Origin: Hippopus hippopus
Taxonomy: Eukaryota > Mollusca > Bivalvia > Cardiida > Cardiidae
DNA length: 64,000 nucleotides
Assembly: GCA_946811185.2 (NCBI GenBank)
Contig: OX328102.1
Span: forward strand, 16,245,194-16,309,193
Reading direction: 5' to 3'
The translations under genes and the position numbers were made by a program. Within the stretch, counting starts at the first letter, position 1. Each line of letters opens with the position of its first letter. Positions 48,776 through 60,780 of this stretch are shown in pieces. The notes under the pieces were generated by a model. That model saw nothing but the letters and a program-made list of their open reading frames with translations, did no database searches and was not told the origin of the DNA.

Positions 48776-50070
48776 ATGCCTGTTAACAAATTTGGAAGAA
48801 TGGAAGATGATAAAACAAGCGATGATGGTGTGTCACTCGCTTACATAAATAATAATTTTTTACGTAAAGATGGAACAACTGTTGTTACTGGTTCTATAAA
48901 CATGAATGGTAATACATTAACGTGGGTTAGTAATCCGGCAAATCCTCATGACGTGGCACTTAAGGAATATGTTGACACCAACTCAGGGTTGTTAGATGAA
49001 AACGGTGGATACCATGTTAAAGGGGGGTATCTAAACATGGGTCATAATCCGATAAGAAACGTTAAGGACCCAACAGAACCGAGTGAAGCTGCTATTAAAA
49101 ATTATGTGGATAGGAGTGGTAAAGCAATAGTTGAGGAACAAGACGGCACTTTTTCCGCTGTTGCAAATATAGATATGAAAAGGGTACAAATCTTATAGAT
49201 CCCACATATCCACAAGACGCTGCAACTAAAACATACGTAGATGGTGCTAGACGAGCCTTTGTTTACACATTTGGAGGGTATCTAGCAGTTGCAGACATTT
49301 CTATGGGTGGGCGAAGAATTACCAACGTCGGAACGCCTTTAGAACATAATCAAGTTGCAAATAAGTTTTGCGTAGATACCATCGTTGAGGCGGCTGTCGC
49401 GGGTGAAAAAGCTTTGACAAAAAAACAAGATGGGTCTTTTTTAATGGCTGGCGAAATAGATATGGATGATTACTCGATTACTGGATTACCAAATCCTGTA
49501 TCCCGTGACTCCGCTGTCAATAAAAATTATGTTGATAGCGGTGGAGCTATTATAAAAAATCCGGATGGAAGTTTCACGGTGGTGGCTAACGTAAATCTCC
49601 AAGGTTTTTCTTTTAAAAACGCGGCAACCCCGGTAGAAGAGAGAGATTTAGCAACAAAATCCTACGTGGATAAAAAAGTCTCCCTCCCTATTATAACCGT
49701 GTGGGCTGAAGAAAATGGGCCAATAGGAGATGGCAATTATGAGTTTTCATTTGGTAATGGTAATTCAGGCAAAGATCATGGTTTGGGTGGTTATTCTATG
49801 AGTGCTCGGGGTAGAATTATAAGAGGTAGTTTAATGGTTGTTAAAGATAACCCTAATGTACCAGAAGAGGTAAAAATTAATATTGTGGTAAATGGAGTAG
49901 AGCAGGTTGATTACTCTATTATTAAAAAGAAAGGTGTGGTTTGTAGCTGTGTAGTTTTTCCTAAACCACTCGAAATTAAACAATGTGACATCATAAACTT
50001 TATTTCAAGATCAGACAACCCTACTGTGCGTCACTCTTACATATCTATTTTGATAGAGTTAGACTTGTAA
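48776..50070 (+). pseudogene. Fibre-like repeat protein, frameshifted
   Basis: Two open blocks, 48776-49198 and 49303-50070 (open from about 49180 in its frame), with a shift at about 49172-49190. The body has seven or so degenerate 45-50-residue repeats ending in KEYVD, KNYVD or KSYVD, preceded by MNG/NMG and PxxPxDA-type motifs. Such repeats are typical of trimeric viral fibres. The last 130 residues form a beta-rich domain that could be the receptor-binding knob. The gene is last on the plus strand and abuts the right TIR. Confidence 0.65.
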
Positions 50071-50844
50071 AGCGTTAGGATCAAGTGATGATAAAGGGTT
50101 TGTTTTGGAAAACAATATCGATACATTAGCTCGGGGGCATTATAAAATATAACTTTGTTTATAATAAGTTATATTTTTATGATTGAAATTTAGTAAAATG
50201 GTTGTTGTGCTACTGCTTGCTGACCTGATAATGAGGTAAAAGTTTGTGATCCTAAATTTGGAAGTAAGGGGGGTTGTTGTTCTATTGGTTGTACTATAGG
50301 TTGTACAATTGGTTGTGGATATGAATATAAAGGTTGATGAACTGGTTGTGGACGTAAATTATATTTTAATTCCATATAAAATTTCTTCTCTAATAATTCT
50401 TCTATCTCACATATTAACTCTTCATAGTCATTTAATACTTCCACGTTATATAAAGGAATAGATTCTCCATTTGTGTTTTCATTCATTGTGAATTCTTACA
50501 TTGTTTTTCTTAAACTTTTTTTAAATTTCAAAATTTTTTTAAAAAATTTTTTTAAAAAAATTTTTTAGAAATTTTTTTTAGAAAATTTTTTTAGAAAAAA
50601 AAAAATAATAATAATAATTTTTTTTTTTTTAATTTTTTTTTAGAAATTTTTTTTAAAAAAATTTTTTTAGAAAAATTTTTTTTAGAAAAATAAGCTAGAA
50701 TTTAAAAAATTTTTTTTAGAAAAATTTTTTTTAGAAATTTTTTTAGAAAAATAAGCTAGAATTTAAAAAAAAAGTTTTTTTTAATTTTTTTTTTTTTTAA
50801 CTTTTTTAGAAAAATAAGCTAGATAGAGTGTTTTCCTATCTACT
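50070..50844 (-). repeat. Element 2 right TIR
   Basis: Starts immediately after the fibre-like gene and holds a stranded fragment of the PolB 3' end (50070-50150), the second 98-aa gene copy and a 330-bp A/T tract. Confidence 0.9.
50190..50486 (-). CDS. 98-aa TIR protein, Pro/Gln-rich (right copy)
   Basis: Second copy of the protein at 35485-35781 with one substitution (Ser for Pro). Confidence 0.65.
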   Translation of the reverse strand: MNENTNGESIPLYNVEVLNDYEELICEIEELLEKKFYMELKYNLRPQPVHQPLYSYPQPIVQPIVQPIEQQPPLLPNLGSQTFTSLSGQQAVAQQPFY

Positions 50845-50850
50845 ATTGCT
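50845..50850. repeat. Target-site duplication ATTGCT, right
   Basis: Second copy of the 6-bp target, followed by the remaining part of the interrupted MITE. Confidence 0.93.
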
Positions 50851-50993
50851 ATTTCAACGTAATGTATTGGGGAATACTATATCCTTATCGGACAGTGTAG
50901 ATCCAAGATCAGACTGCACGTTCTGTGCAGTCTGATCTTGATCTATACTGTTCGCAAAAGGTCAGCGAGTCGCGCTTAGCAGCCTATGGATTA
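50845..50993 (+). repeat. MITE family A, right part interrupted by element 2
   Basis: Continues ATTGCTATTTCAACGTAATG, core at 50888-50957, end GCAGCCTATGGATTAA. Confidence 0.85.
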
Positions 50994-51089
50994 ACAAGTC
51001 TGAAATGTTATCGTCAGGTAAATGGGTAAGATAACTCCTTAGCTTCCAGCTGATCACATTCCGACCTTTTTCAAGATCTGATAATGCAG

Positions 51090-51165
51090 TCATACAAGCA
51101 GAAAGTCTCAGACTGCACGTCCTGGGTAGTCTGATCTTGATCTACGCCGTACGAAAATCTATTTG
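51090..51165. repeat. Family A core, diverged
   Basis: AGACTGCACGTCCTGGGTAGTCTGATCTTGATC at about 51109-51141. Confidence 0.45.
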
Positions 51166-51819
51166 AGTCTACCATTGACTATGAAAGTTAAACAATCAAA
51201 TAACAAGGCATGGTTATGAGGTACCCCATTTCAACATTTTGGCGTCTTGTGTCAGTCCACATCTGAAAATATTGTGACGAACGGAAAAAAACTGCTCGTC
51301 TCCAGCAATTTTACTTTTTGCCACAACATTACCACATACATGTATATTTTTAATTGAAATCTTAATTTATATTGATTATTTACATTTTACACACAACGAT
51401 ATTTTCGTAGCTGTCTCATGAAAAGTTTGCTTCAGGAGGAAACAAATTAAGTAAAGAGTTTTCGAAGCTTGATAACAGAAGGTTTATCAGTATCACAGCG
51501 CTGTGCATAAAGTCCGTCGAGTGTACGCCCCTCTATTGTAAATATATGGCGAAAGAGTGATGACTTTGTAACACGTAAATCAACCTCTGATTTTGATGCA
51601 TCGAGCTAATTAAGAAATATACATTACGCCGTGTTTATTTCATTATTTACAAGTATTCGCAACCTTTCGGATAGTGATAATTTGTAGAGTGTGACTGTCG
51701 GAGGATAACGGTAAGGGATTTTTTTCCTATTACATATTATGTTTGTTGCTTTGAAAGATTAGATTTTTTTTTTTCATTTCACATGAATCAAATGCATCTT
51801 TTGTTGTATATAACACCAC

Positions 51820-51960
51820 TGAGGGTGGAAACCAGCCTTTTCTAATTTTCCCTCAGTGTTTTCTACCCTTCTACCCTTTCAAGAACAAATACAACCATTT
51901 AAGGCACATTTTATTTGTCGTTTAAAAGTCCCTTCAAATCTGACAAGTCTAAAATTATGT
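51820..51960 (-). repeat. MITE family B, diverged
   Basis: CACTGAGGGTGGAAACCAGCC ... CCCTCAGTGTTTTC and TTGTCGTTTAAAAGTCCC flank. Confidence 0.45.
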
Positions 51961-52036
51961 AGTTTTTCTTTATTAAGAGTTTAACACAATCATTTGCTAC
52001 TGTACTATAAATGGGTTGGGACAAAAATGCACTTTT

Positions 52037-52165
52037 AACCCTTTCGACGCCATAGGCGAAAACTGTGACTTTTGCCGACGGCATAGATCAAGATCAGACT
52101 GCACAGAACGTGCAATCTCATCTTTGATCTATACCGTCCGCTTGTGTAGTCAAGCCTATACAATC
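52037..52165. repeat. Family A subfamily copy
   Basis: Core at 52076-52141 preceded by CGACGCCATAGGCGAAAA, an end also seen at 52660. Confidence 0.55.
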
Positions 52166-52382
52166 AAAATCTTTGTGGCTTTCAATGTATTGTATTTAGA
52201 CCCGTCGAAAGAGCTCGAGTTTATTTATTTGGTGCTGATAGAGTTAAGCTGAAGGAGTCCATGTCCTAAGTATAAATAGAACTTACAACACAGCGCAAAA
52301 TACAATAATTAACTATTGTGCTTTTACGTGTGTAACTAATCACACGCACACATACGCTCACTGACACATATGCTTTTACATG

Positions 52383-52480
52383 AAACAAAGACAGACAGAC
52401 AGAGGAAGTGAGAGAGACAGATAGATCGGACATAGATCGGAACGAGAGAGAGGGAAAGCAAGAGAGAAAGAGAGCATATT
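52383..52480. repeat. GA-rich simple sequence
   Basis: GACAGACAGACAGAG and GAGAGAGAGGGAAAG-type runs. Confidence 0.7.
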
Positions 52481-52649
52481 TCTCATATACATGTATATAC
52501 TTTTAAGATTTAGACTTAGGGCCTTGTACCTGTCGTTTCTAGGTTTTATTTCCTTTCATTGAAAACGTATATTTCATTTACTTAACATTCAGTGGTTTAC
52601 GCTGGTATTTTCTCCTTTATTGTTATTAATCTTATGAAGAACATAGAAT

Positions 52650-52790
52650 TTTACCCCCTCAGCGCCACAGGCGAGAAAAAAAATACAAACTTTTGCGAAC
52701 GGCATTAGATCAACATTAGACTGCACAGAACGTGCAGTCTGATGTTAGATCTATACCGTCCGCTAGTCTAATCAAGCCTATAAAATGCAA
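52650..52790. repeat. Family A subfamily copy
   Basis: CAGCGCCACAGGCGAGAAAA, core at 52700-52763 with GTGCAGTCTGATGTTAGATC. Confidence 0.55.
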
Positions 52791-52799
52791 ATCTGCCTG

Positions 52800-52843
52800 A
52801 GTTTCAGTGTATTGTATTGTATTGTAGTGTAGTGTATTGTATT
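52800..52843. repeat. TGTAT pentamer repeat
   Basis: GTATT/GTAGT units, about eight copies. Confidence 0.65.
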
Positions 52844-52927
52844 TTCACCAGAACCAAACAGAACAATATTTTATTCGACGTGTACACAGTACATAGTCAA
52901 ATTTACATCAAAACACAAAAATTCCAA

Positions 52928-53028
52928 GCTCTCTCTCTCTCTTTCTTTCTATCTCCCTCTCTCGTTCTTTCTCTCGTTCGCTCTCTCACTCTCTCTCCCC
53001 CTCTCCTTCCCTCCCTCCCTCTCGTTTC
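52928..53028. repeat. CT-rich simple sequence
   Basis: CTCTCTCTCTCTTTCTTTC and CCCTCCCTCCCTCTCG runs. Confidence 0.7.
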
Positions 53029-53174
53029 CTATCACTTTTGCTCAAGACATGTAAACTTTATTGAACCCGTCCAAAGATGTTGACTTCATTTTGCGCTGAA
53101 ATAGTTAAAGATTCAAAGCAAATTCACGACTGTCGAGCCCATAGGTACTTTAACACTATGCCAAAAAATCCCTA

Positions 53175-53345
53175 CTTGAAACGACTCTGAAAGAGAAGGC
53201 TTTTGAAAACATTATGGGAAAAGGAGAAAATGCTGGTCACCAGCATTTTCTCCTTTTACCATAATATTTTCTGCCTTATCAAAGACATAAATCACCATGT
53301 TAGCCATATTGTTTTGTCGTCTGCAAATGCTTTGAATTTGGTCCA
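53175..53345 (-). repeat. MITE family B copy
   Basis: Palindrome about 53205-53271; flank TTTGTCGTCTGCAAATGC. Confidence 0.7.
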
Positions 53346-53399
53346 TTCTAAAAATTTGTCGTCAGTTGAAGACTTGAAGTCAAGCCGTCTTTCCGCTCA

Positions 53400-54940
53400 A
53401 AATATTTGTTCAGTGTATACTATGAAATGACAAGTATTTATTTCTGTCACTATATTTTACAATGTAATCAAAAGCAGGTGGTACACGTGATTAAAGTCGA
53501 TCTTTAATTAAACGAAGGTTCCCTTTCGTGATGCGAGACAATGATACTTCCCTGTAATGGGCTTTCGGGAATTTTGTCCTTCTATTTTACCATAGTTTTT
53601 AACTTTTTTAACCAGCAATTCAATCCTTAGGACCGACCTCTGAAAACGCTGTAAGCAAAAGAGGGGAATTTCAACTTCCTTCAAAATTCTTTCTGGTCTT
53701 TCAAAGAAAAATGCCAACTTTTGGCCACATTTGACCCGTCGTCGGCAAATGCTCTTCAATTAAACCGTGTCCAAAATGTTGACTTCTGGTATACAGGTAA
53801 ACAGGATTGAACCATGAGTGCCAAGCTTAACTTGAGCTGTTTCTACAGGCAGTGCAGTACAAGATAACTCATAATTTGTAAGGTCTGATCTTGTATTCAC
53901 ATTGTCTAATGATTTATGAAATATTATGAACGAAAAGAAAGGCTTTAAACTGTAATATCTATGCCGTTATCTCGCTCGTGGATGGATAAGCTCTTTTCAA
54001 AATTTTGCAGGAAAATGAGCCATTGTTTTTAACCAGCAATTGCTCTGTTATCCCACATTTTCGCCTTCCGTTCAAAGGTTTGCTTCCTCTGTGTTACATG
54101 CACTGACTTTCGGTGGATATGCACTTATGGTTTAGTCTTTCGGTAAAACTCGGGTAAGATTAAGTTACGGAATCGGCCTAGTTGTGACGATTGTTATCGC
54201 ATTGTGATGTAGTTCACTAAACGATAGTTTAATGTGAATTCAAAGATATCGCCGCGCTGACCTTTATTGATAACATTATTAGTATAATGGCGTCCCTTCC
54301 TATTTATCTCTAATTTTACCTTTACATTTCATTACCATGTTTTATCGACCATGAGTAAGAAGAATTAAAAAATGAAGTGGGAAAAGGAAAATGGTGGTAA
54401 AACTCTCTAGTGGTCAAGACTTAGATATCTCAAAGCCATGAAATAACCATTCAGTCAAAATACAGACATCGCAAACTATGATATGTAAAAGGGGCTCACA
54501 TAGAAGATATATAGGATCTGACATGAGTTGGTGTTTAAGATAAAAATTTTATCAAACGAGTCTTAAGGAAAATGTTATTAAGCGAGCGTTTGGCGAGCTT
54601 AATAACTTTTAGGGGGGGGGGGGGGGGGGGACGAATTTAAAATTTACCTCAAAAGCCAACGAATGTCAGATTATTTTTATCACATAACTGTATCTCAAGA
54701 ATTAAAGTTTATGATTGTGTTAAAAGCATAGGCGTGTGTATCGAAATTTACATAAAGCCTATTTGTTTCTTTAAAAAGTTTGTACATCACAGACAAAAAT
54801 AGTTCCAAATAAACTTGCATATAACGGTTTTATGTTACACCTATAGATACTAACATTTGTAGCTTTGTTACGATCATCAGTTTTGACAGTCAATTTCACA
54901 CAGGAATCTTGGTTGGCAATTCTTCAGAAATGAGGTGTAT
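53400..54940. other. Host intergenic stretch
   Basis: No gene supported. It holds weak family B remnants (53640-53760, 53985-54075) and an 18-base poly(G) run at about 54613-54630. Confidence 0.5.
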
Positions 54941-55331
54941 AATTGGAAAATTAAACGAGACTTACCTGTAAGTTGAAGTTGGATTTCAATTCTCCGAAGC
55001 ACAAGGTCACCGTGATGAGCTCATGTGAGAGATGCATGTTGTGTCCAGGAGGTCAATTTTCAACTTGTGATGTGAACACTTTTTCCAACGGAATTGATTC
55101 ACATTTGCACTTAACTTTTTAACTTTTAATAACATCGAATAAATCTACCCAATTTGTATGTAACACTTTTTTTTTTTAATTTTGTAACCATGTATATATT
55201 TTTATATAGCCACTTTTCACAAAGGGCGGGTAAAACGGGTGGGCACATGAGCTCATCACGGTGACCTTGTGCTTCGGAGAATTGAAATCCAACTTCAACT
55301 TACAGGTAAGTTTCGTTTAATTTTCCAATTC
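54941..55331. repeat. Inverted-repeat MITE with about 84-bp arms
   Basis: 54941-55024 and 55247-55331 are inverted copies (ATTGGAAAATTAAACGA ... GGTCACCGTGATGAGCTCA) with only one or two differences. The inner 222 bp include GAGATGCATGTTGTGTCC, also present at the end of the neighbour element at about 57650. Confidence 0.75.
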
Positions 55332-57708
55332 TCCCTTCAGCACAAGGTCATGTGATGAGCCCCTGTGAGAGTTTTAAAGGTGTTCACGAACAACCGATTG
55401 CGAAGTACGCATGTTATCCACTAAATGCAATTGTATGAGTGTAATTTACGAGTCTTTTGTTTGAAAGCATTGTCACTTTCTACCCTGAATTGACTACTTT
55501 GAAGTCATACAGTTATGAAATACCTTTGTCATTTTTCAGTGTGGGTTGCTTTGAAAACCTTTACGAAGTCACCTAAGATGACCAGCTCTCAGCTGTTGTC
55601 GTATTATGTAATGGGATCCCTGTAATCTATTGACTCATTCCATGAACTCAGTAACAAGGATGTACTCCCTTGATAATGTGTTTTGCTCACGCATTTAACA
55701 CGTTTTCATATCATTTTCAGAGTAATTGCCTCTCTAGTATGTGAATTACGGTATGACTGTAGGTTCATTTCATCTTTGTGAATACAGTGAGGGGTAATGA
55801 ATTATAATGAATTTGACATAAATCTGATCATTATATCCCTAGTCTTATTATGCCAGTTTTCAAAAGAACTTGCTTGGAAACAGATTTTTCCCAGCTTATC
55901 TCATTTGGAAATGGTTAAATTGCTGTTCCGCTGTGGTTTGTCCGTATGGGATTTGTCATCTTCACCCCCCCTTTTTTTTTTCACATGAGTTCTACAGCCT
56001 GAAATGATTGCTGAATGCCCACCAGTGAAGTCTTCATTCTCTTCATGTTCACCTATTCAGGTTACCTATGGCTTTGGTAAGTGGCACTCAAAACATGTGC
56101 ACTTTCTCAAAAGAAGTTTGAAAGTAGTCTCAGTAATTTCAAGTCTTTTTCCTGAGCCTCATATCGAAATAGCCACACTATTTCAACGCGAATTTTTTGT
56201 CTTCAAATTTTCTGGTATCTGGTTCTGTTCTCACGCAGACACTGTCTTACAGGAATGCAATTTAGATGACAAAAACATGAGAAAGCTTGCCATCTTCTTA
56301 AATGGCAGAGGCCCGTTATGCCCTGACAATGCAGACGAAGTTGCACATAAAACAATGCAATAGGGGGTAGTCTGGCCAGGTACTTAATTTTTCTGATGCT
56401 CATTACAGCAGTCCAAGTATTCTGACGAGGCTGGAAGTGGGTTTTGTTATTGACTGCCTTGCACTTGTATTATACGATACAAAATATATTTAATATAATT
56501 ACGTACTCACAGTTTGTTCCACCAGCAGTTTAAGCTGAGATGAAAACATTGGTTTTTAAGATTTTTGTCTGTCCTCGGATAGATAACAAAATTTTAATTA
56601 TGAATTCCTTCCTCTGAAGTTTCATTTGTAGGACTTTATGTCCTATTAGGGCTTCTTGTAGGGCTTAGTGCCTACTGGGGCTTTTCTTTCTTTTTTTTTT
56701 TTTTAGAAAATCACTTACCTGTTGGAATCAGAAACCTTAAGGCTTCGATAAGCATGAATTTTGGAGTCGTGACAGCTCTCCTTGCCCCTTGTGAGAGTCA
56801 TGAAATTTGGAGGCGTAACAGCTCTCCTTGCCCCTTGTGAGAGTCATGAAATTTGGAGGCGTAACAGCTCTCCTTGCCCCTTGTGACAATCGTAATGCTC
56901 TCTGCTTCCTTCTCAGTCTGTACTCAATGCAAAGGGTTTAGTGCCTCTGGAAGCATGATTTGTGCAGTCCCATATGCGAGTCTTATTTAGTACTATCTGC
57001 TTTAAGAATTTTGGAGGCGTAACAGCTCTCCTTGCCACTTTTGAGAATCGTAATGTTCTCTGCTTCCTTTTCAGGCTGAACTAAATGCAGATGGCTTAGT
57101 GCCTCTAGAAGCAGGATTTGTGTAGTGCCCCATACAAGAATCTTATTGCTACTTGCTTCCTTTTCAGTCTGAACTAAATGCAGTTCTACGTCTTAGTGCT
57201 TCTATTAGCATGAATTGTGGAGGCTTACAGCTCTCCTGGTTCCTTTTGAGAGTCTTAGGGCTCTCTGTTTTCCTTCCAGTCTGAACTAAATGCAGAGGGC
57301 TTCGTGCCTCTGGAAGAATGATTTTTGTAGTGCTTCTTACAAGAGTCATAGTGCTCCCTGTAGCTTGAACTACAACTGTTCACTGAATTATCCAGCACTT
57401 CATTTCACTTTCTTAGATATTTTCAAGAGTCTGAATCACTTTTCAAATAATACTCATTAATAAGGAATATTATAAATTGAATTTAACTAAACACTAGTAA
57501 TAATATCAAACACTAGTTTTCAATCCAACTGTGCATTAGACAGAAAGAACATTAAAGAAGAACTTTCCTTAATTATCACACGTATTCTCAATACGGGAAA
57601 TGGTTACACGTCTTGACCATTCTGGAACTAACCTGCAATTGGCCTCCTGGACACAACATGCATCTCTCACAGGGGCTCATCACATGACCTTGTGCTGAAG
57701 GGAGAATT
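55328..57708. mobile_element. 2.4-kb inverted-repeat element, non-autonomous
   Basis: AATTCTCCCTTCAGCACAAGG ... GTGATGAGCCCCTGTGAGAG at 55328-55373 is repeated in inverse at 57663-57708. The ends are related to those of the MITE at 54941-55331. No transposase frame; open frames at 55797-56363 lack recognisable domains. The interior has minisatellite-like repeats. The family is unknown to me. Confidence 0.65.
56755..57350. repeat. Minisatellite: 45-bp units and 150-170-bp higher order repeat
   Basis: GGAGGCGTAACAGCTCTCC units at 56800 and 56850 in exact tandem, then longer units with GTGCCTCTGGAAGCA and CTGAACTAAATGCAG. Confidence 0.7.
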
Positions 57709-57719
57709 ACAGGGCGCTG

Positions 57720-57815
57720 TCCAAATACGGCACTATTTTCTTATCTGACACGTGTGTAAGACAAGAAAATTCGTAATGGCTATCTTACATTGACAACCAG
57801 AGGAGTTATGTGATA
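57720..57815. repeat. Dispersed repeat, partner at 63805-63895
   Basis: CACTATTTTCTTATCTGACACGTGTGTAAGACAAGAAAATTCG against CACTATTTGCTTATCTTAAACGTGTGTAAGGTAAGAAAATTCG: the core is a short inverted repeat (CTTATCT/AAGAAAA around ACACGTGTGT). Confidence 0.55.
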
Positions 57816-58475
57816 ATTTTTTTTCGGTGAATTTCGCCACTAGTGAAAATTATACCGATGATGTTCCCTCGATGGAATAAATTTCGATCTTTCACTAAAA
57901 AAAAAAAAGCAAATATTCTTTTCATTTGATGCTTCTAATCACTTTTTTGTTGGTACTTTCATCAAAATCCGGTACAGTTGTTTTCGGTAGTTGCCCGTGG
58001 TGTAACCCAACTCCCCCACAAAGGAACGTTTAACAATATTACGTAAAACGCGAGAAATGTAGGGTAAATGCGCGTAAATTACGTCATATTTCCGTCTGGT
58101 TTAATGGCACGCACTGTTTACATAGGTAATTAGTGCGGGGGAACTACTGTTTCTGCCTTCAATTGTAGACTTTCAGAAATATTTCCGGTTAATTTCACCG
58201 GTCGTAACCATGAATCATCGGATCTTAAAATCCACTATTCTTTTCCGATAAACTTACCGAAAAGTATGAAATAATGAGAATTTTTGCTGCGAATTGAAAT
58301 TTGTTGTTTAACACTGGTGCTATAAATATACATTCCTCAGCAAACGTTAAGAAACTTGACGGTAATATGCGTTTCAAAAAGTGCAATTTCGGCGTTTTAG
58401 TTAGCGCTTGGTCGCGTCTATCTTTTATGTGATGACATCATCGTCCTTATATGAATACGATCCCAAATAATCCAC
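57816..58475. other. Host intergenic stretch
   Basis: No gene or named repeat seen. Confidence 0.5.
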
Positions 58476-58479
58476 GCGG

Positions 58480-58705
58480 GCTCGATCCCCACGGCTGGCC
58501 ACCAAAAAGTACTAAAAAGTCTTTCGGATGAGACATTAAACCTAGGTCCCGTGTGACAATGCTACACACTGAGCATGTTAATGGCATAACTTAGGAAGGG
58601 TTTCGTCCTGTATCTTCCACTATCTTTCATAAAATAACTAACAATCTTCTTGGGGCGACTCCCATATGGGCAACTGCTGCCGACGATAAATAAACCAAAA
58701 TCAGT
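58480..58705 (+). repeat. tRNA-derived SINE of a second type
   Basis: GGGCTCGATCCCCAC (B-box end), CTTTCGGATGAGACATTAAAC and GGTCCCGTGTG core, then TGGGGCGACTCCC and a tail ATAAATAAACC. The core resembles widespread metazoan SINE cores (Deu/Meta type), tentatively. Confidence 0.6.
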
Positions 58706-59229
58706 CAATAAATCTACGCGTGTTATTGATCACGTCGCATTCCCCAAAACGTTTGCAAAATTCTGGCACGAAATCTAAAAATACTTTAAGAGGTCACGTA
58801 GCCAATTAAAGAAATACCACTTAAAGCTTTTTTTTTTCCTTCCTCTTACAGTTTATCTCTCTGTTTTACTGATGGTTTGATAGCCATGGCCTTTCCATAC
58901 TTCAGTGGTTAATTGTTTTGAGGTTTAGAAAGATCACAAATATCTGATGAACCTGCCTTTTCTGATACTAATCCCATCACATAAATATGATTTTATTTTT
59001 GTCTACAAATGCTTTCAATTTGGTCCAGTCTAAAATTCTGTAATTTGGTAAAGAGTTAAACAATTTTCTACTGCGTATTTTAATTTACCTCATTTAGTAA
59101 TCAACATCCTTGAGCCGGTGTTGTTTATATGGCACAAGTGTTCCTTTTTGACAAAAGCAAAACAGCAAAAAATATAATAGCAATTAGCCTGTAAATGTCA
59201 CGACTTGTGACGCAATCTGTTTTTATCAA

Positions 59230-59420
59230 CCCTTTACAAAACAGTCCAGTGTTTTAACGACTATGAGGAAGAAGGCCTTGGAAAACGTTGTGGGAAAAGG
59301 AGAAAATGCTGGTAACCAGCATTTTCTCCTTTTCCCACAATGTTTTGCTTCGGTTTCAAATTCGATCGTTTGAGTTGCATTGAGTTTGCCATGTCGTCTG
59401 AAAATGTTTTTAGAATGAAC
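59230..59420 (-). repeat. MITE family B copy with near-perfect palindrome
   Basis: 59281-59345 (GAAAACGTTGTGGG ... CCCACAATGTTTT). Flanks TTTAACGACTATGAGG and CATGTCGTCTG. Confidence 0.75.
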
Positions 59421-59689
59421 GAGTCGAAAATTTTGTGCTCCGGTATGGGGTGAAATGTTAAAGTGCCTTGTTTATGTCGTGTTCTATTTGTGTGTTTTGC
59501 GCGTGCTTCTATTCAACACAGGTTAAATTCTGTTTGTTAATCCTTTATGACCTCGTAAGGTTTGATAAAACGTAGACATTGTGACATTAATCACTTCTTC
59601 CTTAAAACTGAAGGTTGTTCTGACTGTGCTTATTTTGGACCGGACGGCGACGTGCTAGAAAATATATCCTTTGGCAACGAGATGGTAAC

Positions 59690-60780
59690 TCATGAACACG
59701 ATTTAATTATCTCGCTGCCAAAAATGAACGAACTCGTGGCTAGGACTAAACTCACATTCCACTGGGCGGCGATTCCACTGCACTCATGGCGATCATGGTT
59801 CTTCTCCAAAATCTTCCGAATGGCCGAAGAAGCGCCGACATATGCAACATTTTTTTCGGACTTTGGCGTTTTCAGTGCGCATAATAGTACGCTTCAGTCA
59901 CGATCTCGCTGCAGTGGTCACGATCCTGTTATGTCGTTGTTGTGCTTCTACGGCGCTTCCATGACGCTTCTACTAAGCTTCCACGACTGCAAATGCTGCG
60001 ACCTTGCTACGACCTATACGCAACAGCTGCGCTTCTGTTGCGCTTTTGAAACGTGTCTATATAGCAGCATTTGATCATCGAAAACGGATCGAATCGCTGC
60101 AGTAGCTGTGCTCCAACTTGCGGTTATGAACAACAGACTGAAAGCGTTGGGTATTTCTTTTCTTACGATGCACTGCACTTGACTAAGTTACTCGCGCTGC
60201 GTTCACGAATTTCTTGCTACGCATTTAATACGCATTTGTGGCGCTTCGATCCCACTGCAATCCCACTATGTAATTTAATTTTAATCAAGGTCAAAACAAG
60301 CGCCGTTATGTGGCGATCATGAAGCTTTCGATACGCTTCTACTACGATCAAAGCGTTTCTGCTGCGCTGTTGCCATTCCTGCTACCCTTCGCGGCGTTTT
60401 TGCTTAAATTTCGATGCGTAGCGGAATCTCCGTTCAGTGGAATGGAGGTTTAAAATGGCGATCATGAAGCTTCCGATACGCCTCTACTACGATCAAAGCA
60501 TTTCTACTGCGCTGTTGCCGTTTTATCCTACGATTCACGGCGTTTGGCCAAAATTTCGAAGCGTAGCGGAATTGCCACCAAGTGGAATGGAGGTAATACA
60601 TAACCATCTGTTCTGTTGGCCACGACTTAACTATCTTGATGCCACGATTTAATATTTCCATGCCACGATTTAATTATCTCGATGACACGATTTAACTGTC
60701 TCTATGCCACAACTCAAGCATCTCGTAAACACGACTTAACTATCTCGTGGCCAGGGATAAACAAACAATGAAAATAAATT
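59690..60780. repeat. Tandem and dispersed low-complexity repeats
   Basis: A 137-145-bp direct duplication at about 60316-60450 and 60453-60595 (GCGATCATGAAGCTT, CTACGATCAAAGC, GTAGCGGAAT, GTGGAATGGAGG), then 24-28-bp units with CCACGATTTAA and ATCTCGATG at 60620-60760. The open frame at 59562-60074 is made of CGCTTC-type repeats and is not supported as a gene. Confidence 0.6.

Noticed and set aside
59562..60074. 170-codon host gene
   Set aside because: Made of degenerate nucleotide repeats (CGCTTC, CACGATTTAA); no domain, promoter or splice support.
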